Positions 8,667-18,000 of a DNA stretch of 64,000 bases are shown one piece after another. The notes beneath the pieces are model-generated. The model was not told the origin of the DNA. It did no database searches and worked only from the letters and a program-made list of their open reading frames with translations. Numbering within the stretch: position 1 is the first letter of the stretch; the number at the start of each line of letters is the position of its first letter. This DNA is from Burkholderiales bacterium GJ-E10. Its GTDB lineage: Bacteria > Pseudomonadota > Gammaproteobacteria > Burkholderiales > Burkholderiaceae_F. A program made the position numbers and the translations under genes. The stretch is taken from positions 186,001 to 250,000 of the forward strand of contig AP014683.1 of the NCBI GenBank assembly GCA_000828975.1, in the 5' to 3' direction.

Positions 8667-9191
8667 ATGCGCGCGGCCGCTCGCTTCCTTCTTCGCCGGG
8701 CAGGACTCGCAGCGCTGCGCGTGCAGGTCGCATACCGCGCAGCCAGCATCGAGCGCCTGCGCGCCGGGCCCGTGATCGTCTGCGCCAATCACGTGAGCCT
8801 CCTCGACGGCGTGATCGTCGCGCTCGCGAGCCCCGTGCCGCTCGTCTTCGGCGTCGAACCGGATTTCTCGCGCCGCTCGCCACTCGCCCGCTGCGGCATG
8901 GTGGCGCTCGCCGCGCTCGGCTTCGGCCGTGTCGTCCCGATCGACGCCGGATCGCCCTTCGGCCTGCGCGCCTTGCGCAACGCGCTCGATCGGGGCCAGC
9001 CGGTCATGCTGTTCCCCGAAGGACGGATCAGCGACACCGGCCGGCCGTTGCCGGAGCAACCCGGTGTCGCCTGGCTTGCCGCGCGCTGCCGCGCGCCCGT
9101 GCTTCGCGTGCGCATTCGCGGCGCCGAGCGCAGCAAGTTCTTCGCCAAGGCGGGCTCCGCCTGGTGGCCGCGCATCGAAATGGAGTTTTGA
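8667..9191 (+). CDS. PlsC-like 1-acylglycerol-3-phosphate acyltransferase family protein
   Basis: A 174-residue member of the lysophospholipid acyltransferase superfamily. It shows the catalytic NHVSLLDG (HX4D) motif near residue 41 and FPEGRIS near residue 115, with GRVVPIDAG between. It is shorter than typical PlsC (about 240 residues) and lacks an obvious N-terminal membrane helix, relying on a basic amphipathic N terminus. It starts 8 bp after the previous stop, so it is probably co-transcribed with trbL. Its acceptor is unknown; a role in membrane or pilin acylation would be speculation. It is the last gene before the transfer operon is interrupted. Confidence 0.75.
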   Translation: MRAAARFLLRRAGLAALRVQVAYRAASIERLRAGPVIVCANHVSLLDGVIVALASPVPLVFGVEPDFSRRSPLARCGMVALAALGFGRVVPIDAGSPFGLRALRNALDRGQPVMLFPEGRISDTGRPLPEQPGVAWLAARCRAPVLRVRIRGAERSKFFAKAGSAWWPRIEMEF

Positions 9192-9560
9192 GGGCTATGT
9201 GCAATTTGAGGTTGGTTGCGGCCCGGAGAAGCCGAAGCGGGTAACCTCCGCTTTGTGCAAAATACGGTCGCCAAAAAGCTTTCGGTTTGGCATACCCGTT
9301 CGTGCAACTGGGGTTGGACCGCGAAATGCCGGAGCCGTGGGCGAATGGCATCGACTGCATCCGGAATCGCTCCGAAAATTGCCGCAACGCGCCCGTCCGA
9401 CGGCACGGCGGCCGTAGCCTGCAATCGGAGTGCTGCGGTCATTTCGCGCTGCAGCCGGCCCGCGACTGCTCATGACCCAATCCGGCTGTTCAATGCAGCG
9501 TTGGTTCGACGGCGGGTATCCGAGTGAAGCGGTCGCCCCGCGCGGATGCCAAGGGGCGGC

Positions 9561-9628
9561 AAGTCGGCCTGAACGGACATGGGCGCCGACGGGCTTTGGG
9601 GTGGCAATGCGGCGGCAAGCTGCCGCTG
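9561..9628 (+). repeat. 68-bp island-flanking inverted repeat, copy A
   Basis: Starts AAGTCGGCCTGAACGGACAT and matches the reverse complement of 20954-21021 at about 60 of 68 positions, the first 20 bases exactly. The two copies face each other across the copper/silver island. They could be ends of the element that delivered the island or parts of an older repeated sequence; no transposase belonging to them was recognised. Confidence 0.75.
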
Positions 9629-9780
9629 AGGGGCCGGGTGATCATGGCCCGATCCGCTCGCGATGTATCCGTGGTACCGCGTGTCAGATTCCTGATGCCC
9701 ATTGCTGAGGCCAAAGGGCGATCGCGTACTGCCCGAGTTGCTGCCGGTTTTGCCACGAGTTCCTGCTCCGCAGCGGCGTC

Positions 9781-9862
9781 CGCTCTGTGCGCGAGGCCTT
9801 CTTCGCCGCGCGCAGCGTTACCGACATCGACGATCTCAACGCCCAGGTGGGAGCGTTCATCC
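9781..9862 (+). pseudogene. IS21-family transposase (IstA) fragment
   Basis: The frame reads VREAFFAARSVTDIDDLNAQ, a close match to a conserved stretch after the catalytic core of IS21-family IstA proteins (pattern YVRDAFFAARxFxDLDDLN). Sequence before and after does not continue the protein, and no istB is present. It is a decayed scar next to copy A of the inverted repeat. Confidence 0.6.
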
Positions 9863-10159
9863 CGTTGCTTACGGTTCAGGGTGGTGGGACGGCTCACCAA
9901 AACGGGCGACACGGCCAACGCGAGGGGCGCCGGTCAAACGACGGGCGGAGTCCCGATCCAGTCACAGAGGCTGCGACAATTTGTCGCACCTCGCGTCCCA
10001 GTCGTCCTCGATACCATTCGCACATGGAAGTCTCGGCTATCGACCGTTTGCGCGCTGCTGCACTGGGAGTCTTCGCCGAGCTCCTGCCTCTGCCTGCCGC
10101 GCAACCGCTGTTGGGTCCTACGTCCGGCGTGGCAAGGCCCTTATAGGAAATGACGAGCC

Positions 10160-10522
10160 ATGCGTGATCCGTTAGCGCTTGCGAGCCTGGCTCCGCTTTT
10201 ATGCGCCGCGTCGGTCGCGCAGGCACACGCCATGTTGGACCACGCGAGTCCTCGCGTCGGCAGCACGATTGCCGGTGCACCGGCAGAACTGTCGCTGTGG
10301 TTCACACAGGAGGTCGAACCGGTTTTCAGCAAGATCGAGGTCCGCGATGCAAACGGCTCGCGTGTCGATGAGGGCGATGTGCGCGCGGATGCTTCGGATC
10401 CGACGGAACTGCACATCGCGTTGAAGCCGCTGCCGCGGGGCACCTACGAGGTCCGTTGGCAGGTTCTGTCCGTCGATACGCACACGACCGAGGGACGCTT
10501 CCGCTTCAGCGTGGACAAGTAG
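10160..10522 (+). CDS. copC: CopC-family periplasmic copper-binding protein
   Basis: A 120-residue periplasmic copper chaperone. A signal peptide ends near VAQA, leaving His as the first mature residue (HAMLDHASPRVGS), as in CopC where the N-terminal His is a Cu(II) ligand. The fold signatures PAELSLWFTQEVEP and YEVRWQVLSVDTHTTEG are present; the second ends in the conserved Asp-x-His ligand pair. It is followed by copD after 38 bp; together they bind and import or sequester copper. Confidence 0.85.
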   Translation: MRDPLALASLAPLLCAASVAQAHAMLDHASPRVGSTIAGAPAELSLWFTQEVEPVFSKIEVRDANGSRVDEGDVRADASDPTELHIALKPLPRGTYEVRWQVLSVDTHTTEGRFRFSVDK

Positions 10523-10560
10523 CGCCGGGAACGGCTTGGAAGCGGAACGTGCCAGAGTCG

Positions 10561-11541
10561 ATGCTGAATTTCCCGCTGATCGGCGCGCGCGCCGTCCACT
10601 TCGCGTCGACGATCTCGTTGGCGGGTATCGTCATTTTCTTGCTATTCGTCGGTGAGCCTGCCCTTCGCCTCAGCTCCAACCGGGAGGCGCCGGGTGCCGC
10701 CGCGTTTCGCGGGCGTTTATCGCGAATTGCTTGTTTCAGCCTCGCCATCAGCGTCCTTTCCGGTGCGGCTTGGCTTTGGCTTTTGGCCGCCGAGATCACG
10801 GGATCTTCGCTGATCCGCGTGATCTCCGATGGCACCGTGGCGACCTTGCTGACTCGTACCCGGTTCGGACACGATTGGGAGGCGCGCCTGGTAATGGCCG
10901 GCTTGCTGGCTGCCGCGCTGACTCGGTTCCGGCGTGAAACGGGGTGGTCTTTGCCGCAAGCAGTGTTCGCAACGGCGCTGGCCGTACTTTTCCTGGGCTC
11001 GTTGGTGTGGTCTGGGCACGGCGGCGCGACACCGGGGGTGCGGGGCGACGTGCATATCGCCGCCGACATGCTGCACCTCGTCTCCGCGGGGGCATGGGTC
11101 GGCGGATTGCTGCCGCTCGCGCTTTTTTTCTCGGCGGCGCTGCGAACACCGGGCCAGGACTGGGCGATTATTGCGCGCGATGCCACGATGCGATTTTCGA
11201 CGCTCGGTGTCGCGTCCGTCGGCACGCTGGTCATCACCGGCCTATTCAACACCTGGGTTCTGGTCGGCACAATGCCGCGGCTTCTTGGCACCCTTTATGG
11301 ACGACTGCTACTGCTCAAGGTGGCGGCGTTCCTGGTCATGCTCGCGCTCGCCGCATTCAACCGCATGTACTTGACGCCACGCCTTATCGAGGCCAATCAG
11401 AGCGGGCAGCGCCGCGGCGTGGAAGCCCTGCGCCAGCTTAGGCGCCATAGTCTGATCGAGATGGGCCTGGGCCTCGCGGTCCTGGTCCTCGTCGGTGCGC
11501 TCGGAACCATATCCCCGATGCAGGTCATGGACAGCTCATAG
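10561..11541 (+). CDS. copD: CopD-family copper resistance membrane protein
   Basis: A 326-residue inner-membrane protein with about eight hydrophobic segments and the conserved His-containing loop SGHGGATPG...DMLHLVSAGAWVGGL typical of CopD, thought to pass copper received from CopC. ATG 10561 was preferred because the upstream in-frame stretch overlaps copC and is not membrane-like. Same strand as copC and probably in its operon. Confidence 0.85.
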   Translation: MLNFPLIGARAVHFASTISLAGIVIFLLFVGEPALRLSSNREAPGAAAFRGRLSRIACFSLAISVLSGAAWLWLLAAEITGSSLIRVISDGTVATLLTRTRFGHDWEARLVMAGLLAAALTRFRRETGWSLPQAVFATALAVLFLGSLVWSGHGGATPGVRGDVHIAADMLHLVSAGAWVGGLLPLALFFSAALRTPGQDWAIIARDATMRFSTLGVASVGTLVITGLFNTWVLVGTMPRLLGTLYGRLLLLKVAAFLVMLALAAFNRMYLTPRLIEANQSGQRRGVEALRQLRRHSLIEMGLGLAVLVLVGALGTISPMQVMDSS

Positions 11542-11623
11542 CGGCCTCCGTTTGATACTGGATGGGTCGTGGCTGCCCTGCCTCGGAAAGGAAAGGACTC
11601 TGCGATGAAGGTACGAATCCTGG

Positions 11624-12553
11624 TCATTGCTGCCACCACTCGGAAATGGGCCGGCCGATACCGCCCGGGAACAGATCGTCGAGGTAGAAGTGAAGCTGCG
11701 CCACCCACCCCAACCCGTGTCCCGTCGTCCTGGTCGCCGGAACGACCGCTTCCATGCCGACCTGGAACGTCTGGCCGCTCCAGATGATCCCGGGTTGAAT
11801 CGTCCCGATCGCTTGGCTGCTCGGAACGTGATTGATCGGGGCCGTGTATGCAACCTCGACAAGCGGAATGATCTGGCTGAACGGTCGGTGCAATCCGACG
11901 TCCCTCACGCAGCATTCGAGATACGGCAGGCTGTACTCGAGGGCGAATCCGTAATTGACGCTGTCCGGGTTCGGCATGCCGGCGCTCTCGGCTCTGGTCG
12001 GGAAACTGAAGCCGAGGTTGCCCGTAACGGCAAACGGGCGCAGGTACCAGACGGAATCGGGCAGGTCGCCGAAGCCCTTCCCGAAGTCGAATACCGGGGA
12101 CAGCGTCGTGAAATCGGGCGCTCCCAACGCTTGGACGCGGCCGGTGTTCGCCCATGTCGCATTGAGGCCGACGAGAGCGATGCTTTCCCGCGGTTCGTCG
12201 ACGAAGAACTGGTATTGCACGCCCGTCTGCAGCGCGCCCCATCCCTTGGCGACCGCTCCGCCTTCGGGGAGCACGCGCTCCCACTGCTCGCCAATCGTCA
12301 TGCCGAGATCGGGCGTGATCCGCTTCGACAAGTCGAAACCAAGGTCGGTTTCCCGCGACCCATCCGCGGCCGGGGGGTTGCCGGTAACCGTCGGCAACGA
12401 CATTTCGTCGGCAACGAACGGGTCGTCGGTCAGGATCGTTGCCGGGAAAAAGCGTTGGCCGGCAAATCCGTGCGCGAACGCCGGGAGTACCAGTACCGGG
12501 GAAACGACGGCGATCATGGCAAGCGCGCTTGCGCACCAACGGTTTTGCTTCAT
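11624..12553 (-). CDS. Putative outer-membrane beta-barrel protein of the metal island
   Basis: A 309-residue exported protein with a signal peptide (cleavage near AFA, mature HGFAGQRFFP). Many alternating aromatic/polar strands follow (TGVQYQFFVD, LRPFAVTGNLGFSF, VGMEAVVPATR), and the chain ends in WWQQ. This resembles transporter-like outer-membrane barrels (MetA-pathway-like family) often linked to heavy-metal clusters. Substrate unknown. It lies downstream of cusF on the same strand with an IS4-type fragment in between, so it may have its own promoter. It is convergent with copD. Confidence 0.6.
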   Translation of the reverse strand: MKQNRWCASALAMIAVVSPVLVLPAFAHGFAGQRFFPATILTDDPFVADEMSLPTVTGNPPAADGSRETDLGFDLSKRITPDLGMTIGEQWERVLPEGGAVAKGWGALQTGVQYQFFVDEPRESIALVGLNATWANTGRVQALGAPDFTTLSPVFDFGKGFGDLPDSVWYLRPFAVTGNLGFSFPTRAESAGMPNPDSVNYGFALEYSLPYLECCVRDVGLHRPFSQIIPLVEVAYTAPINHVPSSQAIGTIQPGIIWSGQTFQVGMEAVVPATRTTGHGLGWVAQLHFYLDDLFPGGIGRPISEWWQQ

Positions 12554-12566
12554 GGTGGCATCCCAT

Positions 12567-12749
12567 TCAGCGGCGATGTCCCGCAGGCTCGCGGTAGGTC
12601 AACTGCGCGAAGGCCATGCAGAGGAACGGATCGATGCGGCGGAAGGTTCGGACGTTGGCATCGCCCTGGTATTTCTCGACCAACACGCCGAAGGTCTTCC
12701 ACGGCGCGAATTCCATGATCTGGGCGAACACGAGTTTGCCGGCATACAT
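12567..12749 (-). pseudogene. IS4-family transposase N-terminal fragment (DUF4372-like)
   Basis: Sixty codons read MYAGKLVFAQIMEFAPWKTF...FLCMAFAQLTYRE, the N-terminal DUF4372 block of IS4-family transposases. The frame breaks immediately after TYRE, so only the first part remains. The truncation point abuts the start of the beta-barrel gene. The stretch 12750-12989 continues as IS-like leader sequence with no gene. Confidence 0.7.
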
Positions 12750-12989
12750 CGTCGGGCGCTCTGGAACAAAACTCGGAAGCGTGCCGCCGAAGCAATTCGC
12801 CGTTCAAGTCGTGGACACCCCAAAATGCGTTTTTCTGCGTTTTTCTCTTTTCCGATCCACTGGTCACGATGTCTATAACCGAAAACTTTCGGACAGCCCT
12901 GATTCGGGTTAAAAAAATTGCGGCGCAGCCCCCGGCGTTCTCCCATCGAGGCGGCAACGTTTTGCCGTCGGCTGCGACAATTGTTCCGA

Positions 12990-13352
12990 TCATTCGGACG
13001 GGGCGATCCTGCTGATGACATAGTTCCCGCTCGGTGCTTTCGCCAAGTCGAAATCCACCACGTCGCCCGCCTTGAAACCCTTAAGCAGTGACTTATCCGC
13101 CACGCGGAAGCCCATGGTCATGCCGGGCCAGTGGAGGGCCTGGATGGGGCCGTGCGTGATATTGACCGTCCCCGCCTCGGCATCGATTCGGTTGATCTTG
13201 CCGTGGGCCATGAACGACTGGCCGGCGGGATCCCGATGCGCTTTATTGCCGGTCTCGTGGGCATCGCCCATGCCGGGCATGTTGTCCATGGCCGCATGGG
13301 CCGGCAGTGCCAGCGCACCGGCCAGGAGAATCGCGAGTTGCATGTGTTTCAT
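12990..13352 (-). CDS. cusF: CusF-like periplasmic copper/silver-binding protein
   Basis: A 120-residue periplasmic metallochaperone. A signal peptide (ending AHA) and a Met/His-rich linker (MDNMPGMGDAHETGNKAH) precede a small OB-fold domain with MAHGKINRIDAEAGTVNITH and ALHWPGMTMGFRV. The latter holds the W-x2-M-x-M metal site of CusF. ATG 13352 was chosen over the longer frame because it begins the signal peptide and has AAAGGA upstream. It would deliver Cu(I)/Ag(I) to the neighbouring CusCBA pump. Confidence 0.85.
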   Translation of the reverse strand: MKHMQLAILLAGALALPAHAAMDNMPGMGDAHETGNKAHRDPAGQSFMAHGKINRIDAEAGTVNITHGPIQALHWPGMTMGFRVADKSLLKGFKAGDVVDFDLAKAPSGNYVISRIAPSE

Positions 13353-13511
13353 GAAAGTCCTTTCATCAAAATCAACAAATTCCCGTGGCGCGGCAGCGCG
13401 ACGCCACAACGCGTGGCGGGGCCAAACAACACTATTCCCTCCGATGGCGAGCCCCCTTTCTCGGCCGTGAGACCATAGCTGCTCATCGCCAGCTTCTCCC
13501 CACTGGCTGCG

Positions 13512-13706
13512 CCATGCCTACGCCCGCCACATTTCGTTTGGGCGATGGGCAGTTTCTGCGCGCTGCATCCCAAGGCGTTCGATCCCGATCTTCTTCTTCT
13601 GCAGCAGTTTCCCACGCCGCACACCCTGGATACCGTGATCCATGCGGTACGGGCGCCGAGGTTTCGCGCAGACGATTCGCTCTGCGTCAAAGCCGTGCCG
13701 CGGTGA
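13512..13706 (+). pseudogene. Possible fragment of a type I secretion ABC transporter (C39-like N-terminal domain)
   Basis: A frame without a proper start reads HFVWAMGSFCALHPKAFDP, then DLLLLQQFPTPHTLDTVIHA. This resembles the N-terminal peptidase-C39-like domain of RTX-type secretion ATPases. It stops at 13706, overlapping the 3' end of cusC on the other strand, and nothing downstream continues it. The rest of the 13353-13686 gap shows no gene. The assignment rests on sequence memory only. Confidence 0.35.
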
Positions 13707-15054
13707 GCGCATCGACGTCGGCGGCGCGTCGGGCGGCGTCGAGGCGCAAGTCCAGGATCGTCTCCTGCGCCTGGATGTGCAGCCGTTCGATCCGTACCGG
13801 CTCGTCGCTCGGCGCCTCGTCCTGCGCAACGTCGGTGTGGGCGAAGGCGGCCATGCGCCGCAGACGGGGAAGCAGTTCGGTTTCATAGAGACCGATCCGG
13901 CGCATGTCGCCGTCGAGCAGCATCAGATCGGCGACGAGATGGGCGGCAATGCCGAGTCGCCGGCTGCGCAGTTGCGCCCGGGTCTGGCGCAGCCAGTCGC
14001 GGCTCTGGCGGATGGCTGCATCGATGCCCTGGTACGCCACGATCGGAAACATGATTCCGCCCCCCGGGTCCTGCGTGACACCGTCCAGGCTGGCGGCGAG
14101 GGAAAGGGTGAAGTCCGGGAGATAGTCCAGGCGGGCGCGCTCGATATCGAAACGGTCGGCGCGGATCTCGCGGCGCAACGCGGCGAGATCCGGGTTGCGC
14201 CGCACCGCTTGCGCCAGGATCCGGTCCACGTCCCGCCGCCATGCCGGATGGCGCGGGAACCGATCGGGTACGCCCAGCGTCTGCCGTACGGGGCGGCCGA
14301 GAATCCGGTTGAGGTCCGCGCGGTCGGCGGGCAACCGGGCAGTCACGGAAACGATCCGGGCACGTAGTTCGGTTCGTTCATCCTCGACCGACAGGGCGGT
14401 GGTCGCCGACGTCGCCCCCGTTTCGATGCGTGCCCGGGCGAAGGCGTCGAGTTCGTCGAGCAGGCGCTCGTCCTGGCGCAGGAGGCCAATCATCTCGGTG
14501 TCCGCGACCAGCTTGTACCAAGCGTCGAGCGTGTCCCGGCGCACGGCAAACTGCGCACGGCGGTAGTTCCAGCCTGCCGCATAGGCTCGTTGCAGAGCAG
14601 CGCGCGCCTGCGTGAGCGGTTTGATCGGCCACTCGATGGGTGCGCTGGACATGTTGGTGAGCTGGAGCATCGAGTTGGCGGCGCTCGTCGCGCCGTTCTG
14701 GAGGCCGATGGTCGCACCGAGCATCGGCACGGTCGGCTCGGTTCCCTGCTGCGGAATCTCCTCGATGGCGGCGCGCCACTGCCAGTATGCCGCTTCGACA
14801 TCGGGACTTTCGATCAGGGCCCGGGCGACCAGCTGCCGCGGTGTCGGTACGGCCGGCAGACGCGGAGGATGGCGCTGCTGCGGCGACGACGCGAACGGCC
14901 GGCCCGCTGCGTCGGCCTGCCGCCGCAGCGCCGCTTCTCCCTGCGGAGAGAACGTGCAGCCCGCCGTCGCGACGAGCGCGATCGCCGCGGCCGCCGCGGC
15001 AGGCACAAGCAGGCGGTGTCCGTCCCCGGTCTGGTTCAACGCTTTGGTCGTCAT
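13687..15054 (-). CDS. cusC: CusC-like outer-membrane efflux factor (lipoprotein)
   Basis: A 455-residue outer-membrane channel of the TolC/OEP family, the exit duct of the CusCBA pump. The N terminus has a signal with lipobox ATAGC, so lipid anchoring is likely. Two long helical OEP repeats follow (about 70-250 and 280-450), rich in Ala, Arg and Leu, with a hinge around LNRILGRPV. Its ATG overlaps the cusA stop as ATGA, indicating coupled translation. Confidence 0.85.
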   Translation of the reverse strand: MTTKALNQTGDGHRLLVPAAAAAAIALVATAGCTFSPQGEAALRRQADAAGRPFASSPQQRHPPRLPAVPTPRQLVARALIESPDVEAAYWQWRAAIEEIPQQGTEPTVPMLGATIGLQNGATSAANSMLQLTNMSSAPIEWPIKPLTQARAALQRAYAAGWNYRRAQFAVRRDTLDAWYKLVADTEMIGLLRQDERLLDELDAFARARIETGATSATTALSVEDERTELRARIVSVTARLPADRADLNRILGRPVRQTLGVPDRFPRHPAWRRDVDRILAQAVRRNPDLAALRREIRADRFDIERARLDYLPDFTLSLAASLDGVTQDPGGGIMFPIVAYQGIDAAIRQSRDWLRQTRAQLRSRRLGIAAHLVADLMLLDGDMRRIGLYETELLPRLRRMAAFAHTDVAQDEAPSDEPVRIERLHIQAQETILDLRLDAARRAADVDALTAARL

Positions 15055-18000
15055 GCTCCATCTCCCGCGGCAACGTCCGGATTCACCCCATCGGCAGCGG
15101 ACGGCGCGAACCGGTTCCGCAGCGCGTAGCCCTTGACCATGTAGTAGAGCGTCGGCAGAACCAGCAACTCCAGCAGGAAACTGGTGATCAGGCCGCAGAT
15201 CATGGGTAGCGCGAGGTGGCGCATCACGTCCGCGCCCGAACCCTGCGCCCAGAGCAACGGCGCCAGGCCCATCAGTGCCGCGGAGACCGTCATGGTCTTC
15301 GGCCGGATGCGGCGGATGGTGCCGGTGTGCACCGCCTCCAGCAGGTCTGCGCGGCTATTCAGGCGGCCGCTCTCTTGCGCCTGCCGCAGGCTCACATCCA
15401 GATATACGAGCAGTATGAGACCCATCTCGGCACTGAGCCCCGCGACCGCGACGACGCCGACCCAGACCGCCACCGACAGCTCATAGTGCATGAACCACAG
15501 ACCCCAGAAGGCGCCGACGAGTCCGAAGGGCACCGCCAACAGCACGCCCGCCGTGCTCACCGCGCTGCCCGTCGCCACATACAGCAGCGCCACGATGCCC
15601 AGCAGTACCAGCGGCACCGCCACCGCAAGCCGGTGGTTGGCGGCGCGGATCTGCTCGAACTGGCCGATCCATTCATAGGTGTAGCCGGGCGGAAGCGCGA
15701 CCGCCGTTGCGATCGCAGCGTCGGCGCGCCGCACGTAGCCGAGCAGGTCCGAAACCTGCGTCGTTACGTTGATGTAGTTGACCGTGCGGGTGTCGTAGCT
15801 GTCGATCTCGGGCGGACCGGCGTTGTAGCGGATGTCGGCGACCATGCCCAGCGGGATGCTTCCGCCGTTCGGCAGCATGAGTGGTACCTGGCGCAGTTCG
15901 TCGGGGTGGTCGCGCAGGTCGACCGGGTAGCGGAGGTTGATCGGGTAGCGTTCCACGCCGAGCACCATCGTGCTGATCCGGCTACCGCCGATGGCGGAGT
16001 CGATGACGCGCTGCACGTCGCCGACCGTCAGCCCATAGCGCGCCGCGACCTTGCGGTCCACCGTGATGTCCAGGTAGTAGCGGCCCAAGGCCTGGTTGGC
16101 GATGGCACTCAGGGTGCCGCGTACCGGCGTGATGGCGGCGGCGATGTCGTTGGAGAGCTTGCTCAGCACCGAAAGGCGCGGCCCGGTCACGCGGATTCCG
16201 ATCAGCGTCTTGCTGCCGCTGTTGACCATGTTGGTCCGGTTGACGACCGGCGCGGTCCAGTAGACCGGCAGGCCGGGGATGTTCAACGCTTCGCTCAAGC
16301 CCTCATGCCGGTTGCCGGAGGCGTCGCGATAGCCGTCTTCCAGTTCCTCGAGGCCGATGTGGCGTGTGTCCGGCCAGAAGGTGTCGCGGAACGGCCATTG
16401 CAACCACCGCGGCCAGCGCGCGTAAAAGCGCGGGATCGTGACGCTCGGCCATCGATCGCGCGGCTTCAGGTGCACGATGGTATCGAACATGCCGATGGGC
16501 GCGTCGTCCGTCGCGGTTTCCGCCCGCCCGGTCTGACCGAACACGCTCGCCACCTCGGGGAAGCGCTGGATGATCTTGTCGGTCTGCTGCAGGATCGTGC
16601 GGGCCTCGGTGATCCCCAACCCCGGGTAGGTCGTCGGCATGTACTCCAGGTCGCCCTCCCACAGCGGCGGGGTGAACTGCGTGCCGAGATGCGACAGCGG
16701 CCAGATGGTGGACAAGGCCAGTACCACGGCGACGGCAATCGTCGGCCAGGGGTGGGCGATGGCGAAACGGAATGCCAGGGCGAACACCGCCTGGAGCGCT
16801 CGATTGATTGGATTGCGCTCTTCCTGGACGATGCGCTGCGGAACGGCGAGCAGCAGCATCAGCACGGCGGTCATGATCGAGGCCGCCCCGCGATGCTGGG
16901 CCAGCAGCGCGGAGTGTCCGGCCAACACGAACACCGCAATGGCAGATGCCGTCGCCAGGACGGCAGCGAGCGAATAATGCACCCGGCGCGACCATTGCAA
17001 GGGGAACAGACTCGGGCTGATGAAGTTCATCATCAGCACCGGGATCAGCGTGATCGAAACCAGCGCCGCGGCGGCCATTGCGAAGGTGCTGGTCAGGGCG
17101 AGGGGGCTGAACATCTTCCCGCTTTCTCCTGGCAGCACGAAGACCGGCAGGAAGCTCACCGTAAGGATCAGCAGACTGAAGAAGAGGCTCGGCACCACTT
17201 CGGCGGCGGACTGCAGGATCAGGCTTGCGCGTTCCCGCGGGGCCTCGCCGCGTTGCACGCGCAGTTCGTCCGCGTTCAGATACTGGTGGGCGTTTTCGAC
17301 CGAGATGATGGCCGAATCGACCACCACTCCGATGGCGATGGCGATGCCGCTCAGGCTCATGATGTTGGCGCTCACGCCCATCAGCTTGAGGATCGCGAGG
17401 CTGGCCAACATGCTCGTCGGGATCACGATGATGGCGATCAGGGCGCTGCGGCCGTGCAGCAGGAAGACGATGCAGACCAGCGCCACCACGATCATTTCTT
17501 CGGTTAACGTGTCGGAGAGCGTCGCAATCGCGCGGTCGATCAGCAGCGTGCGGTCGTATCCGGCCTCGACGAGCACGCCGGCCGGGAGGCTGGGTTCGAT
17601 CTCGGCGATCTTTTTCTTGATGTTCCGGACGACTTGATAGGTGTTTCCCTGGAAGCGCACGACGGCGATGCCGCAGGCCGCCTCGCCCATGCCGCTCCAC
17701 TCGCACAACCCCTGACGCTGCTCCCCGCCCAGCTGCAGCGTCGCCACGTCGCGCAGCAGGATCGGCGTTCCGTTCCGCTGTCGGCCGACCGGCACTTCGC
17801 CGATCTGGTGCAGGTTCTCGAAATACCCGCGGCTGCGCACGAGGTAGCTCAGTTCGCTGCGTTCGACGACCGAGCCGCCCACGTCGTTGTTCGAGTCGGC
17901 GATCGCCGCCCGGACCTGCCCGATCGACAGGCGATAGGCGCGAATCCGGTTCGGATCGACGATCACCTGGTATTCGCGCACGAATCCTCCGAGGGGAGCG

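Larger units (their letters stand above)
9192..10159. other. Gene-free junction region with IS debris
   Basis: No intact gene is supported. The stretch holds copy A of the 68-bp inverted repeat (9561-9628) and an IS21 transposase fragment (about 9781-9862). The rest consists of short overlapping frames with no coherent family. It forms the left margin of the metal-resistance island inserted in the transfer operon. The promoter of copC should lie near 10000-10150. Confidence 0.6.
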
